64,000 bases of DNA from Candidatus Tiamatella sp. (GTDB lineage: Archaea; Thermoproteota; Thermoprotei_A; Sulfolobales; Acidilobaceae), in the NCBI GenBank assembly GCA_015522645.1, contig WALV01000065.1:16075-80074 (forward strand), written 5' to 3'. Position 1 is the stretch's first letter. Each line of letters begins with the position of its first letter. Positions 26,608 to 34,382 of this stretch are shown piece by piece. A program made the position numbers and the translations under genes. The notes below the pieces were generated by a model. That model worked only from the letters and a program-made list of their open reading frames with translations. It did no database searches and had not been told where the DNA came from.

Positions 26608-27396
26608 ATATCGGGCTCCGATGAACTGGAGAGGATTATAGATCAACTGAAGAAAGCAATGGGTTTAACCACGTATGAGGCAAAACTATACTTGGCTCTT
26701 TTAGAAGGAGCTACGACTCCTAGGGATGCCAGTATAAAAAGCGGCGTTCCTCTGCCTAGGATATATGACGTTGTAAAGATGCTGGAAGTTAAAGGGTTTG
26801 TGGTCCAGGAACCTGAAGGATGGTATAGGCCTCTTCCACCTCGGGCTGTAGCTGCTTCCGTGCTGGCTAAAATAGAAGAGGATGCCAGGAAGCAAGCAAG
26901 CCTAGTCAGCGACGTGATAAGGGATATCGAGAAAATAGTTGAGACTAGGCAGGTAGAGCAGGGATTAACTCATCTACGCGGGATCTATAGTCTGGTCAGC
27001 GTTGCCGTTGAGATATCGACGGAGTCAAGATTCATATATTTCACGGCATTCAAGGCTGTCAAGCGCGCACGGGAGCTGGCTAGAAGCATAATGTCTAGCC
27101 TCGCTGACCTCCTCCCTTACAAGGAGATCAGGATATTAGTTAAGGAAGGGGCTGATGTTCCACAGGAGGATTTGGATTTACTATACAATATGGGTATAAA
27201 GGTTAAGGAGACCCCCTGTGTTTACATGGACATGATGGTCGCTGACAAGGCTCTTCTAATAGGTTTCGTTGTCGGTGACGATGTCTATGGTCTTAGAATT
27301 CCCGGTGAGGATCTTGTAAAAGAAATGAAGTCGCAATTAGATATTATATGGGAGACCTGCTCTCATAATATAGGAGAAGCAAGGGGAGAAAGTTGA
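26608..27396 (+). CDS. TrmB-like transcription regulator, proposed AUA start
   Basis: The protein has an N-terminal TrmB winged helix (MGLTTYEAKLYLALLEGATT, ASIKSGVPLPRIYDVVKMLE, then a GWYRPLPP wing), a coiled-coil linker (VSDVIRDIEKIVETRQVEQG) and a C-terminal phospholipase-D-like sensor fold. Family members normally carry a helix before the GLT motif; here DELERIIDQLKKA supplies it, but it lies upstream of the first ATG (26659). The only start-like codon correctly spaced from AGGTGA is ATA 26608, giving 262 residues; the conservative start gives 245. pyrH overlaps the stop by 4 bp. The ligand, often a sugar in this family, is unknown. Confidence 0.8.
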   Translation: MSGSDELERIIDQLKKAMGLTTYEAKLYLALLEGATTPRDASIKSGVPLPRIYDVVKMLEVKGFVVQEPEGWYRPLPPRAVAASVLAKIEEDARKQASLVSDVIRDIEKIVETRQVEQGLTHLRGIYSLVSVAVEISTESRFIYFTAFKAVKRARELARSIMSSLADLLPYKEIRILVKEGADVPQEDLDLLYNMGIKVKETPCVYMDMMVADKALLIGFVVGDDVYGLRIPGEDLVKEMKSQLDIIWETCSHNIGEARGES

Positions 27397-28070
27397 AGAT
27401 TGTTGTGAAAATCAGCGGCAAATACTTCACTCCAATAGAACCTGCATATGCGGAAGAACTTGCAGAGGTACTAAGGGAAATTCGAGGCCGAGGGAACAGA
27501 ATAGCTGTAGTAGTAGGAGGAGGTAAAACGGCTAGAGACTATATAAAGCCTTTAAGAGAACTAGGAGTAAATGAAGGTTATCTCGACCTGTTAGGTATAA
27601 GGGCCTCTCGACTAAACGCTTATGCATTAGCTCTTCTACTCGGAGAACAGGCATACCCGGAAATACCCGGAAGCATCGAAGAATTCCTGGAATACTGGGC
27701 TACCGGTAGAATAGTTGTAGTAGGAGGATTCCAGCCAGGTCAGTCTACAAACGCTGTATCAGCATTAATTGCAGAGGCAATAACCGCTGACACTCTCTAT
27801 AATATGACCAATGTTGACGGTGTCTATACCGATGACCCGAAAAGAAACCCAGATGCAGTTAAACTAGACGAGCTGACTATTTCCGAGTTAAAGAAAATAC
27901 TGGAAAGGAAAAGTGTGAATGCAGGCACATACGAACTCTTCGACAGGCTTTCGCTGGATATAATTGAAAGATCGAAGATAATGACAGTAGTTTTGGACGG
28001 ATCGAAACCTAGGAATCTAATAAAGCACCTAGACGGAGGAAAAATAGGAACGTTAGTCAAGCCTAACTAG
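27393..28070 (+). CDS. pyrH: UMP kinase, archaeal type
   Basis: A 225-residue amino-acid-kinase-fold enzyme phosphorylating UMP to UDP. The N-terminal KISGKYF, the VVVGGGKTARDYI glycine loop, GGFQPGQSTNAVSALIAE and the DGVYTDDPKRNP segment are characteristic of archaeal PyrH. Length is normal. Start TTG 27393 overlaps the regulator stop as TTGA, with AAGGGGAG upstream, so the two are coupled; this could allow nucleotide-linked control, but that is only inference. It overlaps the convergent MBL gene by 8 bp. Confidence 0.94.
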   Translation: MKIVVKISGKYFTPIEPAYAEELAEVLREIRGRGNRIAVVVGGGKTARDYIKPLRELGVNEGYLDLLGIRASRLNAYALALLLGEQAYPEIPGSIEEFLEYWATGRIVVVGGFQPGQSTNAVSALIAEAITADTLYNMTNVDGVYTDDPKRNPDAVKLDELTISELKKILERKSVNAGTYELFDRLSLDIIERSKIMTVVLDGSKPRNLIKHLDGGKIGTLVKPN

Positions 28071-28959
28071 CTTTAATAGTTTTTACAGCATAATCCATTA
28101 GTCCTACTGCTGTAGTATATATGAAGCTACCTTGTACTATCGGATTACTATTTTCCAGGAAGAACAACGCGTTCTCATCGGCTTCTTTTATCCTCTTCAA
28201 GAACTCTTCGGGGCTTGTATGACCACTCTTAGCGACTTCCAAGGCAATATCCACCCATAGTTTAATCTGCTTCAAGTGGCCCTCCAGATATTTCACCGCG
28301 TCATCATAGATACCGTAGTGCGTTGGTCCTATGTACTGAGGAGAGAAGCCTATCATTTTCTCAATACTAGATACATAGAAATCCGGCTTGAAGGGTGGAG
28401 GGGTGGTAGGTATGAATACCTTTACATTATTTGTCCTTAGCACTACTCCAGCAGAGTCACCTGAGAGCATTACGCTTGCCTCTGGAATCCAAATGCTTTG
28501 ATGATGGCTTGCATGACCCGGTGTATGAATAAATTGAAGCGTTAATCCTCCTAGATCTATTTTTCCACCATCCTCAGTTTCGAACACTATGCTTTCCTCG
28601 CATGGATCAGGTTGACCGTAAGCATCGGCAACTGGCCCTAGAACAGTTTTACTCGCACTCCATAGTTTACTGGGGTCAACCAAATGCTTCGCCCCTCTGG
28701 GGTGAACGTATATTTTCGCTCCCGGATAATCTCTAGCAAGCCTACAGCTTGCCCCGCCATGGTCTAAATGTATGTGAGTTGGTATAATGTAGTCTGGCTT
28801 TACATCTAGCTCCTCGAGCTTAACTTTCAGTTTGTTATAACCATTAATCGGCCCTGGATCAACGACAGCTGTCTTATCTCCTCCTAGAACGATGAAAGCG
28901 GAAATAAGCCCCTCCCCGACAGGAGTCACGTCCACGACTAGGATGCTCTCAAGGTGCAA
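28063..28959 (-). CDS. Metallo-beta-lactamase-fold hydrolase
   Basis: A 298-residue MBL protein with a complete dinuclear site: H62-x-H64-x-D66-H67 (THIHLDHGG), H149 (TPGHASHH), D168 (LSGDSAG) and H214 (GPTHYG). The C-terminal ~80 residues form the helical extension used by glyoxalase-II-like and quorum-quenching relatives. Substrate is unknown; thioesters are plausible. Start TTG 28959 follows GGTGA. A paralogue lies at 30790-31677, sharing DPSKLWS and TPGHASHH, but lacking one metal ligand. It is divergent from the tRNA-His unit. Confidence 0.88.
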   Translation of the reverse strand: MHLESILVVDVTPVGEGLISAFIVLGGDKTAVVDPGPINGYNKLKVKLEELDVKPDYIIPTHIHLDHGGASCRLARDYPGAKIYVHPRGAKHLVDPSKLWSASKTVLGPVADAYGQPDPCEESIVFETEDGGKIDLGGLTLQFIHTPGHASHHQSIWIPEASVMLSGDSAGVVLRTNNVKVFIPTTPPPFKPDFYVSSIEKMIGFSPQYIGPTHYGIYDDAVKYLEGHLKQIKLWVDIALEVAKSGHTSPEEFLKRIKEADENALFFLENSNPIVQGSFIYTTAVGLMDYAVKTIKAS

Positions 28960-29002
28960 CAGGGTTCACCAAGAGAAATTATTGTACTCATCAGTGTTAT
29001 AA

Positions 29003-29010
29003 CTATAAAT
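29003..29010 (+). promoter_or_regulatory. TATA box of the tRNA-His transcription unit
   Basis: CTATAAAT centred near 29007 predicts initiation around 29032-29034, which is ~94 nt upstream of the mature tRNA and ~9 nt before the structured leader. No closer TATA-like element is seen before the tRNA, so the leader is probably transcribed. Confidence 0.5.
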
Positions 29011-29041
29011 ACGCCAAAATCGATACAATTAAGATCTGGTT

Positions 29042-29115
29042 GGGGCCCGGTATGAGAACCCTCTGATTCTTGAGGGTTCTATGAATGGGAACCTGGAATC
29101 CAGCTACCCGGCCTC
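29042..29115 (+). ncRNA. Structured leader RNA upstream of tRNA-His (candidate)
   Basis: This 74-nt segment can fold into three stems. P1 pairs 29042-29052 with 29105-29115 (ten of eleven positions, one G-U, one C-C mismatch). P2 is a perfect 9-bp hairpin, AGAACCCTC (29055-29063) with GAGGGTTCT (29072-29080), loop of 8. P3 is CTGG/CCAG at 29093-29103 with an AAT loop. It ends 10 nt before G-1 of the tRNA. Alternatively, 29102-29111 pairs perfectly with tRNA positions 29129-29138, excluding P1. It could be a regulatory leader, a separate small RNA or a decayed tRNA copy; termini resemble those of tRNA-His. Confidence 0.35.
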
Positions 29116-29126
29116 TAAGAGATATG

Positions 29127-29203
29127 GCCCGGGTAGCTCAGCCTGGCAGAGCGCCGGGCTGTGGACCCGGAGGTCCCGGGTTCGAACCCCGGCCCGGGCC
29201 CCA
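29127..29203 (+). tRNA. tRNA-His (anticodon GTG)
   Basis: A complete cloverleaf: acceptor GCCCGGG with CCCGGGC, D arm GCTC/GAGC, anticodon stem CCGGG/CCCGG around loop CTGTGGA with anticodon GTG, five-base variable loop, and T arm CCGGG-TTCGAAC-CCCGG. The G at 29126 faces discriminator C at 29200, the G-1:C73 identity pair of tRNA-His, and CCA is encoded (29201-29203). No intron is present. Stem G/C richness fits hyperthermophily. A T-rich stretch follows and may terminate transcription. Confidence 0.97.
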
Positions 29204-29218
29204 TTTTCAACAAGTATT

Positions 29219-29800
29219 TTATGGCGATTGACTTATTTTAGGGAGGATGTCCTCCTTGTATATTCTTCTATAGAGTAGTATCACTGGTATTATCATTAGT
29301 ATCCCCCCTATTATTGCGTATGATAATGATAAAGCATTGTTTAAGTAGCCAGTAATCATGGAATAGATCATTATGACCTCTAGCCCTAGAAGATAAGCTC
29401 CAACAGTAACTCCGGCTAGAAGCGTCACTTCAAATATTTTGTTGACTATTTCACTCTTCTCACGTTGATCAAGGTTACCTGATGACATTACTAGAGTAAT
29501 TGCAGGCAGATTTATAATATATGGATACTTGTTGATAAGTTTCCATCTGTAGATCGTCACTAATACTATTATTATGTTGGCTAACGGCATTACCGTAGCT
29601 AAAACTATGACTGCGAAAGTATTAGTCGAATAACTAGTTACCTGTCCTTCCGCATTCCAGTGGGTGGGAACTATGGATGGCATATACGTCAAGCTAATAA
29701 TCGGGGCTGCTATTAACAGGGTTATAATTAACAAGTTGGCATATAGGAATTTCCTACCCTTTTCCGTCAGAGGTAACTCTAGGAATAAAGGTGACTCCAT
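29219..29800 (-). CDS. DUF1648-domain membrane protein
   Basis: A 193-residue integral membrane protein with about five helices (residues ~18-40, 62-84, 125-145, 150-165, 167-185). The PSIVPTHWNAEGQVTSY segment after the first helix is the DUF1648 signature (normally 'P.HwnaaG..d'). Bacterial relatives include SdpI-type immunity and toxin-sensing proteins, but the function of archaeal ones is unknown. ATG 29800 follows AGGTCC. It converges on the tRNA-His gene with 15 nt between them. Confidence 0.8.
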   Translation of the reverse strand: MESPLFLELPLTEKGRKFLYANLLIITLLIAAPIISLTYMPSIVPTHWNAEGQVTSYSTNTFAVIVLATVMPLANIIIVLVTIYRWKLINKYPYIINLPAITLVMSSGNLDQREKSEIVNKIFEVTLLAGVTVGAYLLGLEVIMIYSMITGYLNNALSLSYAIIGGILMIIPVILLYRRIYKEDILPKISQSP

Positions 29801-29837
29801 TATTCAGGACCTATTATTTAAGACTCATTATTACTAG

Positions 29838-30677
29838 TTATATATTGTTCGATGAAAGTTCTCTTACCGTTTTAACTAGAAAACGAGTTCTTTTCTCAGA
29901 TACAGGTTTACCGGCTTTCCCGTCTGCTTTTAGATACGAACCCACTATTACCCCGTCAGCGTACTTAATTAGGCTCCGAGCGTTCTCTGGCGTAAATCCG
30001 CTTCCAATAATTACTGGAGCAGGTGAGTGTTTCTTCACTATCCTCAGGAACTCGGGGTCCGGAGGCTCCCCGGTTCTCCTCCCGGTTACTATTAACCCAT
30101 CAGCTCCTCCTCTATTAACAGCGTCTAGCACCAGCTCCCTGACGGCTTCCTCTATTCTGTAGGATTCTCCTACTCTGGATAACTGTTTAACTCTGAGTGT
30201 AAGAGATAGACTTACAGCGTGTTTACAGGCAATGTCGCTGTATACCTTTATGCCGGGGTAATTTATTCGGACAGTTTTTATATTAGGTGCTTCCGGAGCT
30301 ATTATCCCCGAATCAGTTAACAGTATTTCCACCAAGTTATCCACTCTAATGAAGTGTGCCCCGGTTGCAACAGCAATAGAATATGCTTCTCTACCAGAGT
30401 TCCTAAGTAAATTCAATCCTACTTCTAAACTAGTGTTTCTTACCGCCTCCCTCGCAATTACCGTGAAAACTGAAATGGTAAGCGGGTCTAATACTCTCGG
30501 ATAAAAGGGTGCATCACCATAGTTTTCCAAGATAACACCGTTAAACCCCGCTTCCTCCAGTATTTTCAGCTCTCCTAGAGTATCCTCCAAAATACCTTCT
30601 AGGTTCCAATCCACCCTATACGACGTTGAAGGTAACCGTGGGAGATGAATTACGCCTATAAGCTTAATCCGAGGCAT
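29838..30677 (-). CDS. BtpA/SgcQ-family TIM-barrel protein
   Basis: A 279-residue protein of the BtpA family: KLIGVIHLPRLPST at the start, EEAGFNGVILENYGDAPFYP, ATGAHFIRVDN, the SDIACKHAVSL strand and GGADGLIVTGRRTGEPPDPE, ending with GSGFTPENARSLIKYADGVI. The layout is a TIM barrel with a standard phosphate-binding site. BtpA is needed for photosystem I stability in cyanobacteria, but in Archaea the role is unknown; a nucleoside or sugar-phosphate enzyme is likely. ATG 30677 is 7 nt after GGTG. Confidence 0.85.
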   Translation of the reverse strand: MPRIKLIGVIHLPRLPSTSYRVDWNLEGILEDTLGELKILEEAGFNGVILENYGDAPFYPRVLDPLTISVFTVIAREAVRNTSLEVGLNLLRNSGREAYSIAVATGAHFIRVDNLVEILLTDSGIIAPEAPNIKTVRINYPGIKVYSDIACKHAVSLSLTLRVKQLSRVGESYRIEEAVRELVLDAVNRGGADGLIVTGRRTGEPPDPEFLRIVKKHSPAPVIIGSGFTPENARSLIKYADGVIVGSYLKADGKAGKPVSEKRTRFLVKTVRELSSNNI

Positions 30678-30789
30678 TACTATACACCGTAAAGCACTAG
30701 AAGCAGGTTTATTCCTAAATATAACCAGCAGATTATTCCATCTAACATTTAACCTTTACAACTCTTAAATATTAAATAGGTGGCAACCA

Positions 30790-31677
30790 TTGGTATACCT
30801 TGATACTGATATTTTCATCCAAATCCCCCTTGATCCCATCGGGCTTAAAAGTAGCCTGATGGTATATGCATTAAAAACTGATGAGGGATGGATACTGATA
30901 GATTCAGGCCCCGAGTCGACTAGCAAGACTCTTTTATCGGGGCTAATGAGTTATGGCGTTAAACCGGGTAAGGTATTCCTCACGCACATACACTTGGATC
31001 ACGCAGGCGCAGTCAGTAGCTTATATATGGAATGGAGTAATATAAGGTTCATAGTACATCCAAGGGGGACTCCCCATTTAACTGATCCTTCTAAACTCTG
31101 GAGCCAGTCAAGCGAGGTTCTCGGATGGCTTGCCCACCTATTCGGGGCTCCCTCTGGAGTACCTGAGAAGGCAATTCAAACAGCACGCGATGGGGAGAAG
31201 ATAGCGGAAACATTAAAAGTCCTTTATACACCTGGGCACGCAAGCCATCATATGAGCCTCTTCGCCGAGGATATGTCCATATTATTCCCTGGAAGTAGCA
31301 TAGGAATGTTCTTGCCGGTGGGGAATACTAACGTATACATACCGGCATTAACGTATCCCTTAAAACTAGATTTCTACCTTGAAAGTTTAGAGAAGCAATA
31401 CAGCTTGGAACCCCAGGTCGTGGCGATGCCGCACTTCGGTGTGCATGATGCCGGAGAAGTATTTTCAACAGCTAGGAACCAGCTTGACGAGTGGATTAAA
31501 ACAGCTCAGAAAGCAGTAGATACCGGTGCATCAACCCCCGAACGTGTGCTTGCTAACATGATCTCGGAATCGAATAATGTTAAGAGGGCATGGGAGTATT
31601 CTATAAGGTATGATCCTCTTATGGAGAAGATCATGTTTGTCATCGCAAAAGGATTGCTAGAGTATTCATCGTCATAA
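30790..31677 (+). CDS. Metallo-beta-lactamase-fold protein lacking one metal ligand
   Basis: A 295-residue paralogue of the protein at 28.1-29.0 kb. It keeps H66-x-H68-x-D70-H71 (THIHLDHAG), H150 (TPGHASHH) and H215 (MPHFG), but the bridging Asp of the SGDSAG loop is replaced by Ser169 (FPGSSIG). It may bind a single metal or be non-catalytic. The substitution is seen directly; the consequence is inference. TTG 30790 follows AGGTGG by 6 nt. A 112-bp spacer separates it from divergent btpA; the two share an intergenic promoter region. Confidence 0.85.
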   Translation: MVYLDTDIFIQIPLDPIGLKSSLMVYALKTDEGWILIDSGPESTSKTLLSGLMSYGVKPGKVFLTHIHLDHAGAVSSLYMEWSNIRFIVHPRGTPHLTDPSKLWSQSSEVLGWLAHLFGAPSGVPEKAIQTARDGEKIAETLKVLYTPGHASHHMSLFAEDMSILFPGSSIGMFLPVGNTNVYIPALTYPLKLDFYLESLEKQYSLEPQVVAMPHFGVHDAGEVFSTARNQLDEWIKTAQKAVDTGASTPERVLANMISESNNVKRAWEYSIRYDPLMEKIMFVIAKGLLEYSSS

Positions 31678-31742
31678 CAATAAGACACAGTGTTTATTTA
31701 AATTGTCATAATCAATCAACCTAATCCAGTGGTGCAAGAAAA

Positions 31743-32492
31743 GTGAAGTACGGTTTCGCAATCCTGTTATTCATAATAGCTATAGCAGCTGGCTACGTCT
31801 TCATAGGAGAATATCATTACTACGGGAATATCGAGGGTAACTACACAAGCATATGTAGCCAGGAATACGCGTATCCTCTGAAGGCTTCAGAACTGGTATA
31901 TAGGCTTGACTATCATAATGCTGGAGTATTCTCTAGTAACGGGACATTGAAAGTTGATGTAAGGCCTACAAACAGTATAACATGCAACAACCCCGCTCTA
32001 TACCTAGGGATAACTGCATCTGAATGGTCTACTGGAAGGATGGTTTTATGGGAGGAAGGTACTAATGTACCTCCATCATTCGTAGTGATGGCTGTTCACC
32101 CGTTACCTGGTACATATTCCAATGCTACAGTGGTACCTGACTTCGTACTTGGGGGAATATTAGTTAAGGACAAGGAAGCCCCCATCCAGACTATCGGTGG
32201 AATATGGCCTAGTGACCACTATCGGCTGTCCTCAGGTACAACTGTATTAGTTCACCCCAAGTATGGTCAAATGCTAGTCAGTATTGACCAGTATTATGAC
32301 AAGAATACTCTAGTGCCTGTCTACTCTCATCTAAGGGTAGATATACCAAGTATTAATGAGACTATGGAGTATAACTCGCAGCTAGTATCCAACTCTAACT
32401 CTATACAGAGTAGAATGAACCTATTATTACTGACCGGCTGGGTTGCTGGTTTCGCGGTGATCCTGGGATTCAGGGAGCTCGTAGAGGAGTGA
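31743..32492 (+). CDS. Membrane-anchored extracellular protein of unknown function
   Basis: A 249-residue protein with a membrane helix at 4-21 and another at ~222-241, enclosing an extracytoplasmic domain with several N-glycosylation sequons (NYTS, NGTL, NATV, NETM) and two Cys that could pair. No family is recognised. GTG 31743 has AGTGGTGCAAG upstream. The next small membrane ORF begins 8 nt after its stop, suggesting a two-gene unit with surface function. Confidence 0.7.
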   Translation: MKYGFAILLFIIAIAAGYVFIGEYHYYGNIEGNYTSICSQEYAYPLKASELVYRLDYHNAGVFSSNGTLKVDVRPTNSITCNNPALYLGITASEWSTGRMVLWEEGTNVPPSFVVMAVHPLPGTYSNATVVPDFVLGGILVKDKEAPIQTIGGIWPSDHYRLSSGTTVLVHPKYGQMLVSIDQYYDKNTLVPVYSHLRVDIPSINETMEYNSQLVSNSNSIQSRMNLLLLTGWVAGFAVILGFRELVEE

Positions 32493-32500
32493 GGTAGGAA

Positions 32501-32644
32501 TTGAGTATAAGTAGCCAGGACTGCCTAATAATATGCGCTGGGCTTGGGGTAGTATGGATTCTAGCATTCTCCCTATACTACTCGTTGAAATCGAGGTTAA
32601 AGAAATCTTACTGCAAGTCTAGGAGTGATTCAATAGCGGATTGA
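32501..32644 (+). CDS. Small single-helix membrane protein
   Basis: A 47-residue open frame from TTG 32501 with GAGGT 5 nt upstream. Residues ~8-27 (CLIICAGLGVVWILAFSLYY) form one membrane helix; the rest is a basic tail (KSRLKKS). It follows the surface-protein gene by 8 nt and overlaps the 3' end of thrS on the other strand by 37 bp. Small size makes it uncertain, but the ribosome site, spacing and clear helix support it. Confidence 0.5.
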   Translation: MSISSQDCLIICAGLGVVWILAFSLYYSLKSRLKKSYCKSRSDSIAD

Positions 32645-34302
32645 TTGAGTTTCCTATCTTTTATTTCCTCTAATAGTAACTCTAGGAACTGTTCAGGTTT
32701 CACCATTCTAGCCTCCCTATTCCCTCTAGCTCTAACAGTTATCATGCCAGCTTCAGCCTCTTTCTCTCCTATAACAACTATATACGGGATTGCTTGGCTG
32801 TATGCTTCTCTTACCCTCTTACCCAGGCTACTGCTACCAGAGAATACTTCTGTTCTAATATCTTTCTCCTTGAACATTTTAGCTAGTTCAACCGCCTTAT
32901 CCTCTAGGTTCCTGCTAACGGGAATTATTACTATCTGTACAGGGCTTAGCCAGGTGGGTAGTCGGCCTGAGAAGTTCTCGATTATTATAGCCATAAACCT
33001 CTCAACACTACCCAGTAAGGCCCTGTGAACCATAACAGGCCTTCTCTCTCGCCCCTTCTCATCTGTATATACCATGTTGAATCTTTCAGGCAAGTTAAAG
33101 TCCACCTGAATAGTCCCACATTGCCACCATCTCCCCAGGCTGTCTCTAAAGTCGACATCGATTTTAGGTCCATAGAAAGCTCCTTCACCTTCTTTAACAT
33201 CATATTTAAGCCCGATCTCCTCCAGAGCAAGTTTCAATGCTTCAGTAGCCTTATCCCAGGCATCTATGGTGCCGATATACTCTTCCGGTCTTGTTGAAAG
33301 ACTAACTTTAATGTCATCTCCCTTAAACCCGAATAATGAAAGCATCCATAGAAGCTTCTCTAGAATAGCTTTCACCTCATCCTTTACTTGGTCCTCCCTC
33401 AGAAATGCATGGCCGTCATCTTGGGTAAAACCACGTACTCTAAGAAGCCCATATAGCTCTCCCCGTTTCTCCCAGCGGTATACGGTTCCGAACTCAGAGA
33501 GCTTTAAGGGGAGGTCGCGGTAGCTTCTGGGTAACGACTTGTAAATGAGTATGTGACCGGGACAGTTCATCGGCTTTACACCGTACTCGTCTCCCTCAAT
33601 ATTAGCCAGTATCATTTTATCCTTGTAATGGCTCAAATGACCGCTTATCCTCCATAGGAGGCTCCTATAAACATGCGGCGTGTAAACCTCCTTATATCCC
33701 AGGCTATCATTTATTTCTCTCGCCAGTTTGATTAATTCCTCTCTTATTACCTGTCCTTTCGGGTGGTAAAGAACCAACCCTGCCCCTGCTTCCTCATGGA
33801 AGCTGAAGAGATCTAGTTTCCTCCCCAGAATCCTATGATCCCGTTTCTCCGCTTCCTCGAGCCATTTCAAGTATTCCTCTAGTCTCTCTCTAGAGTCGAA
33901 GGCAGCCATATTGACACGTAGTAGACTGATGTTTGGCCCTGGGTTATGTGCAGATACATTGATAACGTGAATGTATATCTTTTTCACTGGACGCGGATTC
34001 AGTTCTCCTTCAAGCGGAATCTCAATATTTTTGTGAATACATACCTTAGGCCTGCCTAGGCTTTGTAAATACTCGTCTTCCCTGATCTCACAGGTAACAC
34101 TGCCTCCTCCATCTATGACTCCTAAAAGGTTCTGAAGTTCATTTACACTCGGGTAGATTCCACCGGTATCGAAGTCGCATGCCAGACCTCTATCCGAAAC
34201 ACTACACCCTAAAGGCTTAAACCTGTATTTCTCAGCGATGATACTAGACACTAGTAACCCTGCATAAGCCTGTAAATCTTGGTCTATCATAGCTTCTTTC
34301 AA
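32608..34302 (-). CDS. thrS: Threonyl-tRNA synthetase, crenarchaeal form without editing motif
   Basis: A 564-residue class II synthetase. Zinc ligands are C247 (MNCPGH), H298 (DDGHAF) and the His of VMVHRALLGSVER; motif 2 is TVYRWEKRGE. The C-terminal ~100 residues are the anticodon-binding domain (VQIVIIPVSRN onward). The N-terminal ~130 residues resemble a shrunken bacterial-type N2 region but have no HxxxH or matching CxxxH editing residues, and no archaeal DTD-like domain. This corresponds to the catalytic member of split ThrRS pairs known in Crenarchaea; a separate editing protein is expected elsewhere. Start TTG 34302 has AAGGTG 7 nt upstream. Confidence 0.94.
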   Translation of the reverse strand: MKEAMIDQDLQAYAGLLVSSIIAEKYRFKPLGCSVSDRGLACDFDTGGIYPSVNELQNLLGVIDGGGSVTCEIREDEYLQSLGRPKVCIHKNIEIPLEGELNPRPVKKIYIHVINVSAHNPGPNISLLRVNMAAFDSRERLEEYLKWLEEAEKRDHRILGRKLDLFSFHEEAGAGLVLYHPKGQVIREELIKLAREINDSLGYKEVYTPHVYRSLLWRISGHLSHYKDKMILANIEGDEYGVKPMNCPGHILIYKSLPRSYRDLPLKLSEFGTVYRWEKRGELYGLLRVRGFTQDDGHAFLREDQVKDEVKAILEKLLWMLSLFGFKGDDIKVSLSTRPEEYIGTIDAWDKATEALKLALEEIGLKYDVKEGEGAFYGPKIDVDFRDSLGRWWQCGTIQVDFNLPERFNMVYTDEKGRERRPVMVHRALLGSVERFMAIIIENFSGRLPTWLSPVQIVIIPVSRNLEDKAVELAKMFKEKDIRTEVFSGSSSLGKRVREAYSQAIPYIVVIGEKEAEAGMITVRARGNREARMVKPEQFLELLLEEIKDRKLNQSAIESLLDLQ

Positions 34303-34382
34303 CGCTCAGCACCTTCCCCGGATTTCCAAGTGTTGAATAGGAATTTGCTAGTTAAAGTAAAAACTCTTAGGTTAAAGAACTA

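Noticed and set aside
33025..33523. Several open frames on the plus strand opposite thrS
   Set aside because: thrS has complete synthetase motifs; the opposite frames are compositional shadows.
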